From Przewalskia tangutica (Eukaryota; Streptophyta; Magnoliopsida; Solanales; Solanaceae), in contig CM056738.1 in NCBI GenBank assembly GCA_029844215.1, positions 75,012,093-75,076,092 of the forward strand: a stretch of DNA of 64,000 nucleotides. The letters are read 5' to 3'. Positions 1 to 10,633 of this stretch are shown piece by piece (position 1 is the first letter of the stretch; every line of letters begins with the position of its first letter). A program made the translations under genes and the position numbers. Under the pieces are notes generated by a model, which saw only the letters and a list, made by a program, of their open reading frames with translations, did no database searches and was not told the DNA's origin.

Positions 1-185
1 CGAGCGAGCGACGACGACGGCGCGAGGGGTCCTTGCCCTCTCAACCCTTTTAGCAACTAGAGAAGGTGTAATGTAATATATACACCTCTCTTTCCTTCTT
101 TTTTTTCGATGTGGGACAAAATTGCCTTTTACGCCCTTTAATTTTCATCCCATCATTTCTCATTCACCAATATCAAAACTCAACA
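1..185 (-). repeat. 3' LTR of copia element 1, cut by window edge
   Basis: This stretch matches 5285-5465 closely (shared tracts around 'tagcaactagaga', 'atgtaatatatacacctctc', 'ttttttcgatgtg'), so it is the other LTR of the same - strand element. It ends in CAACA, the complement of the TGTTG LTR start. Only the U3 end lies inside the window. Confidence 0.88.
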
Positions 186-196
186 ATCCCCCACAT
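186..196 (-). other. Polypurine tract of copia element 1
   Basis: On the - strand this reads ATGTGGGGGAT, directly before the TGTTGAG start of the 3' LTR. That is the expected position and composition for the plus-strand primer of a copia retrotransposon, and it fixes the orientation of the element. Confidence 0.75.
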
Positions 197-763
197 GAAT
201 GGGGAATGGCTATAAGATAAAAGAATGTACGGACGAGTGTGATATACAAGCGAGAATTGACTGCATCTGGATAAGTAGGTTTCCCTTTGAACTTTCCGTA
301 GTGAACTTATATCGGATATACTCGATCAATCGGTAGATTTGATATCTTTGAACCGTCGAACTTTGTTGTATACCTAGACAAAATAAGACACACAATCAAC
401 CCTCAACCGTTTATGGTTCTCACGGTTGTGTTCGTTTCAGCCATGAACACCGCCTGGTCTCACGAGTGCATAGAGAATGGGTCTTTACTGTCATTCCCCT
501 TTAAAGCGGCTTACACTTAACACTCACATAAGTGATTTCTAAACATGTGGTCCTATAACCACATTATCTGGTCATACATTGCCAGATTTAGATAACCATT
601 AAAAAATCTTAATGCTTTATTAACTCATTAACAAGCCATAAAGTCTTATCCTTATTTCTGAACATTATCTTCATCCGAGAATGGGTTGAGTTATTTGATA
701 ATGTTGACCGCTACCACAACTTTGTTTGATCTCCTTGAACCTAGCCTTGGGATCTCCAGTCTG
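197..763 (-). other. Post-pol untranslated region of copia element 1
   Basis: Non-coding stretch between the end of the RNase H remnant and the polypurine tract. I see no ORF with family similarity here. It is best read as the 3' untranslated part of the retrotransposon RNA. Confidence 0.5.
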
Positions 764-3700
764 CTAGGTAGAGTTACCGCCATGATGACTTGTCCTTGGC
801 CTTAACCCCATTCCCATTGATGATCTACTAACTCCCTCTCTAGATAAACCTTTTGTAAGCGGATCCGCCACGTTATCTCTTGACTTTACATAATCAATTG
901 TGATAACGCCACTAGAGAGGAGTTGTCTAACTGTATTGTGTCTTCGTCGTATGTGACGAGATTTTTCGTTAAACATTACGCTCCCTGCCCTACCTATTGC
1001 TGCTTGACTGTCACAATGTATACATATAGGAGCCAAAGGTTTGGGCCATAATGGAATATCTTCTAAGAAATTCCGGAGCCATTCAGCTTCTTCACCAGTC
1101 TTGTCTAAAGCTATAAATTCTGATTCCATTGTAGAGCGGGCGATGCATGTCTGTTTTGATTATTTCCAAGACACTGCTCCTCCGCCAACGGTGAAAACAT
1201 ATCCACTCGTGGATTTAACTTCAAACGATCCGGTGATCCAATTTGCATCACTATATCCCTCAAGTACTGCGGGATATTTATTATAATGCAAAGCATAGTT
1301 TTGGGTGTGTTGTAAATATCTCAAGACTCGTTTTATTGCCATCCAATGAGTTTGATTGAGATTACTCGTGAATCGACTCAGCTTTCTTATAACACATGTT
1401 ATATCTGGTCGTGTACAATTCATAATGTACATCAAACTTTCCAAAACTCGTGCAAAGTCCAATTGTGAGTCACTTTCACCTTCATTCTTTTGAAGTGCAA
1501 AACTTACATCAATTGGAGTCTTTGCAACATTGAAATTTAAATACTTGAACTTGTCAAGTACTTTTTCAATATAATGTGACTGTGATAATGCTAGACCTTG
1601 TGAAGTTTTATGGATCCTAATTCCTAAGATCAAATCAGCAACCCCTAAGTCTTTCATGTCAAATTTGCTAGCGAGCATACGCTTCGTAGCATTTACATCG
1701 ACAATATTTTTACTCATTATCAACATGTCATCAACATACAAACAAACAATGACTTCATGATTTGGAGTATTTTCAATGTAAACACACTTGTCACACTCAT
1801 TAATCTTAAATTCATTTGTCAACATTATTTGGTCAAATTTCGCATGTCATTGTTTGGGTGCTTGTTTAAGTCCATAAAGTGACTTAACAAGTCTGCACAC
1901 TTTCCTTTCTTTACCAGGAACCACAAAATCCTCAGGTTGTTCCATGTAAATTTCTTCCTCCAATTCTCCATTTAAGAAAGCTGTCTTGACATCCATTTGA
2001 TGGATTTCAAAACCATATACGGCCGCCAGTGCCACTAACACCCGAATAGATATTATTCTTGTTACCGGCGAGTATGTGTCAAAGTAATCAAGACCTTCCT
2101 TTTGTCTATAACCTTTGACCACAAATTTTGCCTTATATTTGTCAATAGTGCCATCAGCTTTCATTTTCCTTTTAAAGATCCATTTTGATCCTAAAGGTTT
2201 ATTTCTAGGAGAAAGATCAACTAATTCTCATGTATGGTTGTTTAAAATTGATTCAATTTCACTGTTGACTGCTTCTTTCCAAAATGTTGAATCAGAAGAT
2301 GACATTGCTGCTTTAAATGTTTGAGGCTCATTTTCAAGCAAGAATGTTACAAAATCTGGTCCAAAGGAAGTAAATGTCTTTTGACGTTTGCTACGCCTTG
2401 GATCCTCTTTGCTTGGTATACTTTCCTTTGGTTCTTCCCGCGGTCGTTTAGATCTTTCACTTGACGACTCACATTCAGTTTTATACGGATATATATTTTC
2501 AAAGAATTCAGCATTATCTGATTCAATTACCGTATTAACATGAATTTCAGGATTGTCCGATTTGTGAACCAAAAACCGACAAACTTGCTGTTTGTAGCAT
2601 AGCCAATAAAAACACAATCCACAATTTTTGGTCCGATTTTTACCCTTTTGGGCAAAGGAACTTGGACCTTCGCTAAACACCCCCACACTTTGAAATATTT
2701 CAAGTTGGGTTTTCTTCCTTTCCATAGATCATATGGAATAGATTGTGTTTTGTTGTGGGGTACTCTGTTGAGTATTCGATTAGTATGAGATAGTTTCCCA
2801 AGCTCATGAGAAAGAAACTAATTAGTAAGGCATTCATCATTTTATTTAATGTTCGGTTTTTCCTTTCCGCAATTCCATTTGATTGTGGCGTGTAAGGGGC
2901 AGTAGTTTGATGAATAATTCCATATTCCAAACATGTCTCTGCAAAGGGAGATTCGTACTCTCCACCCCTATCACTTCTAATCATTTTGATCTTTTTATTC
3001 AATTGATTTTCCACTTCGTTCTTGTATTGCTTAAATGCATTAATTGCTTCATCCTTACTATTAAGCAAATACACATAACAGTATCGAATGCAATCGTCAA
3101 TGAAAGTTATAAAATACTTTTTCCACCACGAGATGGTATTGACTTCATATCACATATATCTGTGTGAATTAAGTCTAAAGGATTTGAATTCCTATTAATA
3201 GACTTATATGAATGTTTAACAAACTTAGATTCAACACAAATTTCACATTTTGATTTGTTACACTCGAATTTAGGCAATATTTCTAAATTGATCAATTTTC
3301 GCAAGGTTTTGTAATTGACATGTCCTAAACGAACATGCCACAAATAATTTGACTCCAATAAGTAAGACGAAACTGAATTTTCATTAATACTGTCAACAAC
3401 CATTACATTGAGTTTGAAAAGGCCCTCGGTGAGGTAGCCCTTTCCAATGGACATATCATTTTTACTTATTACAATTTTCTCACTAACCAACACGCACTTA
3501 AACCCGTTTTTGACGAGTGGTCCGGCGGAAACTAAATTCCTCCTTATTGTTGGAACGTGCAGAACATTGTTGAGAGTCAGGACCTTGCCGGAAGTCATCT
3601 TCAGAAGTATCTTCCCATATCCTTCAACCTTGGTTGTTGCAGTATTTCTCATAAGCGACCTCTTCAGTCCAATGGAGCATAGGTTGCAAATGCTTAACTG

Positions 3701-3810
3701 CGGTAAGAAACATGTCGAGTGACACCAGAATCAAGCCACCACTCCTTTGGGTTTCCAATCAAATTGCACTCCGACAGCATTGCACACAGATCATTCATAT
3801 CAATTGCCAT
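764..3810 (-). pseudogene. Broken copia pol (protease, integrase, RT, RNase H), element 1
   Basis: Reading leftward on the - strand the domains follow Ty1/copia order. A protease remnant has D-S-G at 3723-3731. A GAG-pre-integrase domain at 3107-3450 has the H..H (WHVRLGH) and C..C (CEIC) zinc-binding pattern. The integrase core at 2700-3170 has SDRGGEY and ERKNRT. RT lies at about 1300-2200 with YVDD at 1727-1738 and DVKTAFLNGELEEEIYM. RNase H at 764-1290 ends in ADPLTKGLS. The frame is broken by stops and shifts near 3700, 3090, 2700, 2200, 1840 and 1140, so no polyprotein can be made. There is no gag and no CCHC knuckle between the leader and protease. A possible ATG at 3808-3810 would start a gag-less pol, but a stop follows soon after the protease motif. 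Confidence 0.9.
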
Positions 3811-4669
3811 TATTTGTTTGTCACTGTCAAATCGACAAACTGTTTTACTTAATAAAATCATAATAGCAATTAAATCACAGACTCAAACGATGAAGATTTT
3901 ATTTCTTCAAATCGGAGTATAATTGTGAAACTTAAACGATGAAGAATTTATTTCTTCAAATCGTAATTTGAACGATGAAGATTTTATTTCTTCAAATCGC
4001 AGTATAGTTATGAAACTTTAGTATTCCAACGAAGTTTTTATATCTTCGAGTCAGAATACTAATATTCAAATGGAGTAGAAAACTACACAAGTTTTAATCT
4101 TCTTAAACAGAACGATGAAGTTTTTACGTTCTTCAAATTGTTGTACAAGTATCACATGAGTAAGTCAAATTCATTCTTACTACCTTGAAAATAATCTTCA
4201 TGTATTTCAAATATCATACACAACGGTGAAGATTTTATTTCTTCAAACCGAATCAATTTTGATAGCACAAATATAATACACAACGGTGAAGATTTTATTT
4301 CTTCAAACCGAATCAAAATTGCTTGAAACGAAGTGGAGTAGATTGTATGTTGTATACTTGATGAAGTTTTTATATCTTCAAATCAATTACCCAAATGAGT
4401 AGAAAGTTATAAAAACTTTAATCTCAACCGGAGTAGAAAATTCGAAGATTTTAGTCTCCAAACAACATACAAGAAAAATATTTTTTTCCCTCTGGAAAAC
4501 ACTTTTTTTTCCTTTTGGAAAACACATTTTCCTGTACTTTATATTCCAACGAAGATTTTATGTCTTCAAGTTAGAATATGAAATTTCACACGGAGTATAA
4601 AACCACACATGTTTTAATCTCCAAACCAGAATACAGATTAAAATAAAATAAACATAATTTCCTTAAGAT
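3811..4669 (-). repeat. Copia element 1 leader with array of hairpin-forming repeats
   Basis: Between the pol remnant and the 5' LTR there is no ORF. Instead about nine imperfect copies of a unit of roughly 28 bp occur, for example near 3886, 3931, 3973, 4029, 4111, 4223, 4283, 4357 and 4546. Each contains GAAGA (or a close variant), an AT loop and TCTTC, so every unit can fold as a short stem-loop. The same array is found at 7650-8250 in the related 2.5 kb element. A role in RNA packaging or dimerisation is conceivable but is only inference. Confidence 0.8.
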
Positions 4670-5465
4670 TGTTGGTATAATAATCTGTGTTTGGATAAAT
4701 AATGTTTCAACTCTGTTAATCACTTAGTGAAACAGATTATACGATATAAACATTACTTAACAGTAAATTGATCATGAAACAATAAACGAAAACAGAATTT
4801 GTTTTGAAAAATAATTTCAGAATGTAATCGAGCCCACTTAGTTCAAAGTGTGTCCTTAAGGAAATTATTCCCCTCACAGTACTCGAGGTTAACGGAATAT
4901 CGCCTCCCAGGATAGAACGATTATCTTACCAGAATAGTAGTACTCAAAATTCTGGTAGCAGCGAACCACTCAACGGCAGTATATCACACAGAATGAAATT
5001 TTCGAGTTGAAGATGAAATTCAGAATTGAAAATGAATGAATAAATAAATTCTTGGAATAATCAAGAATTTATAGGTTTGGAGGTACTGATTCTGAATGTT
5101 TGCAACCATTCAGAATAGTCACCTAATTTTTTTTGGAGGAAAATTCGAAAAAGAGAGGGAGCCGGTCGGGTCGGTCGCGGGTCTTGGGTTGATCCGTTTG
5201 GATTTTTTTAATTAAATAATTAATTAATTAATTAATTAAAGAAACGTTTGTCCAAAAAGATTATCAATCAATCGTTTGACAAATTCAAAGCCGAAGTCGA
5301 GCCGAGCGAGCGACGACCTCTCAATCCTTTTAGCAACTAGAGAATGTGTAATGTAATATATACACCTCTCTTTCCTTCTCTTTTTTCGATGTGAGACAAA
5401 AGAGCATTTTACTCCCTTTAATTTTCATCCCATCAATTTCCGTTCACCAATATCAAAACCCAACA
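4670..5465 (-). repeat. 5' LTR of copia element 1
   Basis: A 796 bp LTR beginning TGTTGG and ending CCCAACA, a perfect terminal inverted match. Its right ~180 bp matches 1-185 and its whole length matches 8346-9146. It includes a short TTAATTAA run at about 5210-5240. The 5 bp after it (ctact, 5466-5470) should be the TSD, but the partner lies left of the window. I could not recognise a standard tRNA-iMet primer site next to it. Confidence 0.88.
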
Positions 5466-5925
5466 CTACTTACATTAAACTATCAAGCTTTCTATGACTG
5501 TATAACTAAACTTAACTAACAACAACTCATGAACGGCTAGAGTAGTGTCATGGTAACCCGACAACGAGCTCTACAATTAGCACATTTTTTGGCAATTAAC
5601 CGGAATTAGCTCGATGGGAAATCATGCCAAAAACAAAGAAGAGGAATAACCTTTTCATACCTTTGTCGATTCGTTTGAAAACACCGCTCAAGCAGCCCGT
5701 CTAGCACCTCGACCTCGAATAACTTAGAGCAACCATTGATCCAGCTTACTTCATCTTGCAATAACTTCAGTCCAACAATAAGAGGCACACTACATAACAC
5801 ACTACATAAGAACTAAGCTATTTATGTCTTACTTCACTACGAAGACACCAACGTAGATATAACCTCTATGTCATCCTTCGTGTTTAATTCAGCGGAAGTA
5901 AAATTCTTACCTAAAACACGTTGAG

Positions 5926-5971
<46 letters not shown>

Positions 5972-6634
5972 CCCTATATCCATACGTTGTTGCCAATTTT
6001 CCTTTTTCAAGGATTTTTTCCTATGAAAACAAAGATAAACATATATAGATCCTATCTACTAAAAATGTGGAAGCAACATAATTTATGTATATATGAAAGA
6101 ATTTAATATGTATACATTTCATCAACATGCAAATATGACTTATGCACTAAATGACCAAGGGGTCCATTTACTAATGACCCTCCACCTCATTTCCTAATGG
6201 GAAACATGTACAAAATAGTACATTAGTCACCCCCTTTCTCTTCCTACTTGCCACGCGGACTATGTCCAATTCCATGATTTACTAATCACTTTATTAATCT
6301 CCCACAAAAAAATCAATATTTAATTAATTATTCACGTAATTAATTTTTTTATCTCAATTCACTTAAATAAATAATATTTTTAGCATACCTCATACTCATT
6401 ATCTTAAGCATGTGATATAAGACTAGTCCATAACACCCCTTGTGACACAAAATGTTATTTCAAATTCTCGTTGTCCCATTTTAACGTCTTGAATTATTTT
6501 CGAATTTCATCATTTTTATTCAAATTACTACTATACTAGTCCTAATTTACTAAATTTATTTTTGACCTTAAAATCTTCGAAATTCATGTCGATTAATCTA
6601 CGACACATCTTAAATGTAAAAGTATGGGGTGTTA
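5466..6634. other. Intergenic, no gene seen
   Basis: AT-rich sequence without a credible ORF. It holds a TA microsatellite at 5932-5969. The end at about 6420-6634, with a 'ggggtgtta' edge, looks like the U3 end of an old gypsy LTR on the - strand, but I cannot delimit it. The 2.5 kb copia derivative inserted at the end of this stretch. Confidence 0.5.
5932..5969. repeat. (TA)n microsatellite
   Basis: Uninterrupted TA dinucleotide run of about 38 bp, visible directly. Confidence 0.95.
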
Positions 6635-7256
6635 TGTTGGTATAATAATCTGGCCAAAATAATGTTTCAACACAATCTGTTTAAACACTTAGTAAAAAGC
6701 AGATTACACAGTATAAAAATTACTTAACAGTAAATTAATCAAGAAAAACAGTAGACGAAACATAATCTGTTTTGGAAAATAATTTCAGAATATAATCGAG
6801 CCCACTTAGTTCAAAGTGTGTCCTTAAGGAAATTATTCCTCACGATTACTCGAGGTTAATGGAATATCGCCTCCCGTGATAGAACAATTATCTTACCGTA
6901 ATAGTAGTACTCCAAATTCGTGTAGCATGAACCACTCAACTAAGTATATCACAGAATGAATAAGAATGAATTTTCAATTGTAGAAATTCGTATTAGACTG
7001 AGTGAATAAATTCTTGGAACAAATCAAGAATTTATAGGTTTTGGAGGTACCATTTCTGAATGTTTGCAACCATTCAGAATAGTCACCAAAATTTGGAGGG
7101 AAATTCGAAAAGAAAAAGGACTTAAACCAGACGGGTCGGTCGCGGGTCTTGGGTCGATCCGTTTGGATTTATATTTAATTAATAAATTAATTAAAGAAAA
7201 GTTTGTTAAAAAAGATTATCAATCAATCCAAATCCAAATCCAAAGCCGAGCGAGCG
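6635..7256 (-). repeat. 3' LTR of element 2, homologous part
   Basis: Aligns with 8346-8970 by eye with scattered substitutions. Homology to the 5' LTR stops near 7256, after 'gccgagcgagcga', and different sequence follows up to 7439, where a CTCAACA end is again present. Confidence 0.8.
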
Positions 7257-7383
7257 ACTCTTCACATGTAATGTGAACGAGAGTCTTCACATGTAGTGTG
7301 AACGTGACTCTTCACATTACATGTGAACGAGAGTCTTCACATGTAGTGTGAACGCGACGCGACTCTTCACATGTAATGTCTTT
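7257..7383. repeat. Tandem array of short palindromic units in the 3' LTR
   Basis: About five copies of a unit around 'gactcttcacatgtaatgtg' with small variants; one copy carries the inverted form 'cacattacatgtgaa'. The core TTCACATGTAATGTGAA is nearly palindromic. The array replaces the U3 part seen in the 5' LTR of the same element (8971-9146). Confidence 0.75.
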
Positions 7384-7567
7384 GACATTTTCCAGAATCT
7401 CATAATTGAAAATTATGACTCCAATTCTGTAACTCAACAACCAAGACCATTCGTCCAATGACTATTTGGAATCAACACGGACACTAAATTGAAGCAATTT
7501 CGTAATTTTTCTTTATAGAACTTTCGCTTCCAACCTTGTATGTCTATCATCCATCCAGTAAATAATT
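7384..7567. other. Filler between LTR and leader of element 2
   Basis: This sequence has no counterpart in element 1 and no purine-rich tract before the presumed LTR edge at 7439. It is probably filler or foreign sequence at the deletion junction that removed pol. Confidence 0.45.
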
Positions 7568-8345
7568 TTCTTGCCATTAATTGTTTGTCACTGTCAAATC
7601 GACAAACTGTTTTAGTTAATAAAATTAAAATAGCAATTAATTCACAGACTTCAACGATGAAGATTTTATTTCTTCAAATCGCAGTTGAATTATAAACTTA
7701 AACGATGAATATTTTATTTCTTCAAATCACAGTATAATTATGAAACTTTAGTATTCCAACGAAGTTTTTATGTCTTCGAGTCAGAATACTAATATTCATA
7801 TGGAGTAGAAAACTACACAAGTTTTAATCTCCTTAAACAGAACGACGAAGATTTTAGGTTCTTCAAATCGTTGTACAAGTATCACGAGTAAGTCAAATTC
7901 ATTCTTACTACCTTGAAAATAACCTTCACGTATTTCATGCAACAAATATAATACACAACGGTGAAGATTTTATTTCTTCAAACCGAATCAATTATGCTTG
8001 AAACGAAGTGCAGTAGATTGTATGTTGTTTACTTGATGAAGTTTTTATATCTTCAACTCAAGTACCCAAATGAGTAGAAAGTTATGAAAACTTTAATCCC
8101 AACCGGAGTAGAAAATCCGAAGATTTTAGTCTCCAAACAACATACAAGAAAAACATTTTTTTCCCCGGGAAAATACTTTTTTTTTCCTTTTGGAAAACAC
8201 TTTTTCCTGGACTTTAGTATTCCAACGAAGTTTTTATGTCTTCAAGTTAGAATATAAAATTACATACGGAGTAGAAAACCACACAGGTTTTAATCTCCAA
8301 ATCAGGATACAGATTAAAATAAAATAAACATAATTTTCTTAAGAT
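7568..8345 (-). repeat. Leader of element 2 with hairpin repeats
   Basis: Starts at the 'ttgccatta' position that corresponds to the putative pol ATG region of element 1 (3804-3812). It carries about seven copies of the GAAGA...TCTTC hairpin unit, near 7653, 7700, 7760, 7843, 7957, 8035 and 8225. Homology to 3810-4669 is continuous with small indels. Confidence 0.8.
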
Positions 8346-9146
8346 TGTTGGTATAATAATCTGTATATGGCCAAAATAATGTTTCAACACAATCTGTTTA
8401 AACACTTAGTAAAAAGCAGATTACACAGTATAGAAATTACTTAACAGTAAATTAATCAAGAAAAACGATGAGATTTAAACATAATCTGTTTTGGAAAATA
8501 ATTTCAGAATATAATCGAGCTCACTTAGTTCAAAGTGTGTCCTTAAGGAAATTATTCCCCTCACAGTACTCGAGGTTAATGGAATATCGCATCCCAGGAT
8601 AGAACGATTATCTTACCAGAATAGTAGTACTCCAAATTCCGGTAGCAGCGAACTACTCAACGACAGTATATCACACAGAATGAATAAGAATGAATTTTCG
8701 AATTGTAGAGAAATTTGTATTAGAATGAGTGAATAAATTCTTGGAACAAATCAAGAATTTATAGGTTTTGGAGGTACCATTTTTGAATGTTTGCAACCAT
8801 TCAGAATAGTCACCAAAATTTGGAGGGAAATTCGAAAAGAAAAAGGACTTAAACCGGACGGGTCAGTCGCGGGTCTTGGGTCGATCCGTTTGGATTTATA
8901 TTTAATTAATTAATTAATTAAAGAAAAGTTTGTCCAAAAAGATTATCAATCAATCCAAAGCAGAGCGAGCAACGACGACGGCGCGAGGGGTCTTTGCCCT
9001 TTCAATCATTTTAGCAACTAGAGAAGGTGTAATGTAATATATACACCTCTCTTTTATTCTCTTTTTTCGATGTGAGACAAAAGAGTCTTTTACTCCCTTT
9101 AATTTTCATCCCATCATTTCTCATTCTTCAATATCAAAACCCAACA
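8346..9146 (-). repeat. 5' LTR of element 2
   Basis: An 801 bp LTR, TGTTGG to CCAACA, homologous to 4670-5465 over its full length. It is followed directly by the TSD tgtta. Confidence 0.88.
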
Positions 9147-9151
9147 TGTTA

Positions 9152-10159
9152 TACATTTGACCTCAACTTAAGTTTTAAACTATTACTAACCTGATGCAAG
9201 TTCTTATCCTCCCCGGATAACTTAACTTATGACGACGTAATCCAACGCGACAAACTCGTGACGTTTCACAGCCCCACCAAGGAGAAAAAAGAAAAGTAAA
9301 AAATTAAGTGTCCTGCATTGCATGACGCTACTTAATTTAGGTTGACTTGCGAAAAGTGCTAAACGACATTTGAAATGGGAGGGAGGGAGTGGTTACTTTA
9401 ATCATATCATATCATCTATACATTCTAAGATGAAAGTTAGATTACGTGAATATTCTTTAAATATTGATCGACTAATTTACTCATTATCACCTGAACATTC
9501 TAAGATGAAACTGAAGTGTTAAAACACCTAACGTTTTAGCCCAAACTCCGCAACACATTTGCTCTTCCAACTGCTCTGTTGCATAAACAAGGGAATACAT
9601 ATGTATATGGACAAAGCTCATCCACTTATAGGATGACCAACTGAAATCCTTATGGATGAAAAGGGTTCTGAAACAACAGGTCATGAATGTTACTTTGGTG
9701 AAAATGAAGCGATAATATTGGTAGCGTTAGAGTGATAGAGGAGATGAAGATCGCCGGGCAATATAAATTTCAGTAGTGGCAAAAGAGACGAGAAATGAAT
9801 TGATTTTGTTTCTGTTTTTGAATTGAAAATGAAGAGGTTGACGGCAGTACTGGTGCGTGTGCAGAATATTTTTTAAGCAATGTCGATGGTGCATGTGCAG
9901 AATTTTTACCGCTGTGTCAAAGTTTGATGAAGTGAGCCAATAACTATAACAACAGGAGACATGTTTATGTTTTACTAAATAGTAACTGCTTTTTCTTTGA
10001 ATTCTATTTTTATTGCTTTCATTGTACATAACTGAGTTTTGGTGCATTGGTTTAGTCTTATTTTGGCGCAGTGGCTGGCAGTATATTCTATCAAGTGACT
10101 TCATTTGCTATTAATGCACATTGTTTGTACGTATAGCTAATACATTTTCTCGATGAAGC
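9152..10159. other. Intergenic, no gene seen
   Basis: No ORF here has recognisable family motifs. The 125-codon - strand ORF at 9727-10104 has no recognisable domain and no supporting signals. Short duplicated words such as 'gcatgtgcagaat' and 'gcgtgtgcagaat' occur near 9857 and 9890. Confidence 0.5.
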
Positions 10160-10521
10160 AGTGTCTAACGTGGATCTGCACTGTTATAGCGGAAGCAATT
10201 AAACAGAAGAAAGAATAATAATGAATGTAAATGACACAAACGATTTAACGTGGTTCACTAACAATGTATTAGCTACGTCCACGGACAGAAGAAAGAAAAA
10301 CTTTATTGATCTTGAAGAATGCAATTTTTGGGATTTCTCTGAATTGTATTTCAGATTGCTTATTAGGTTATGACCTATGTAGTTTATATAGAGGACCCCT
10401 TACACAGACTAAGGAAATGTTTTTCAAACAGAAAAGGAAAATGTTTTCCAAACAGAAAAGGAAAAGGATTCTTAACCATGGTATAAACTTAATATGCCCG
10501 AATTCAAGGCATATTTCAACA
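10160..10521 (-). repeat. 3' LTR of copia A
   Basis: The right edge is well set: TTTCAACA ends at 10521 and is followed by a purine tract on the - strand. The left edge is a guess; homology-independent signs (the 'acgtggttcac...agctacgtccacgga' R/U5-like word) extend to about 10160. No second copy is in the window because the 5' half of the element is missing. Confidence 0.55.
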
Positions 10522-10533
10522 AATCTCCACCTT
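10522..10533 (-). other. Polypurine tract of copia A
   Basis: On the - strand it reads AAGGTGGAGATT and is immediately followed by TGTTGAAATATGCC, a typical copia PPT to LTR transition. Confidence 0.75.
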
Positions 10534-10633
10534 GACTTGAATCCTCTCACAAATAACAGATGTACCAGATGCACTATTATAATGTCATATGTACTAGACT
10601 CCTTCTGCCCCAGATTTTGCCCTCAAGGGGCAA

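Larger units (their letters stand above)
6635..9146 (-). mobile_element. Non-autonomous copia derivative with intact TSD, element 2
   Basis: Two LTRs of the element 1 family enclose about 0.9 kb of non-coding leader-like sequence and no gag or pol. The left edge is TGTTGG at 6635 and the right edge CCAACA ending at 9146. The 5 bp outside are identical: tgtta at 6630-6634 and tgtta at 9147-9151. A perfect TSD shows the unit was inserted as one 2.5 kb piece, so the coding region was already missing or was lost without disturbing the ends. It must have used enzymes of a relative. The size is larger than a typical TRIM, so LARD-like or simple deletion derivative are both fair labels. Confidence 0.88.

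Noticed and set aside
9727..10104. 125-codon - strand ORF
   Set aside because: No domain, no plausible promoter or splice context, and low-complexity AT-rich composition.
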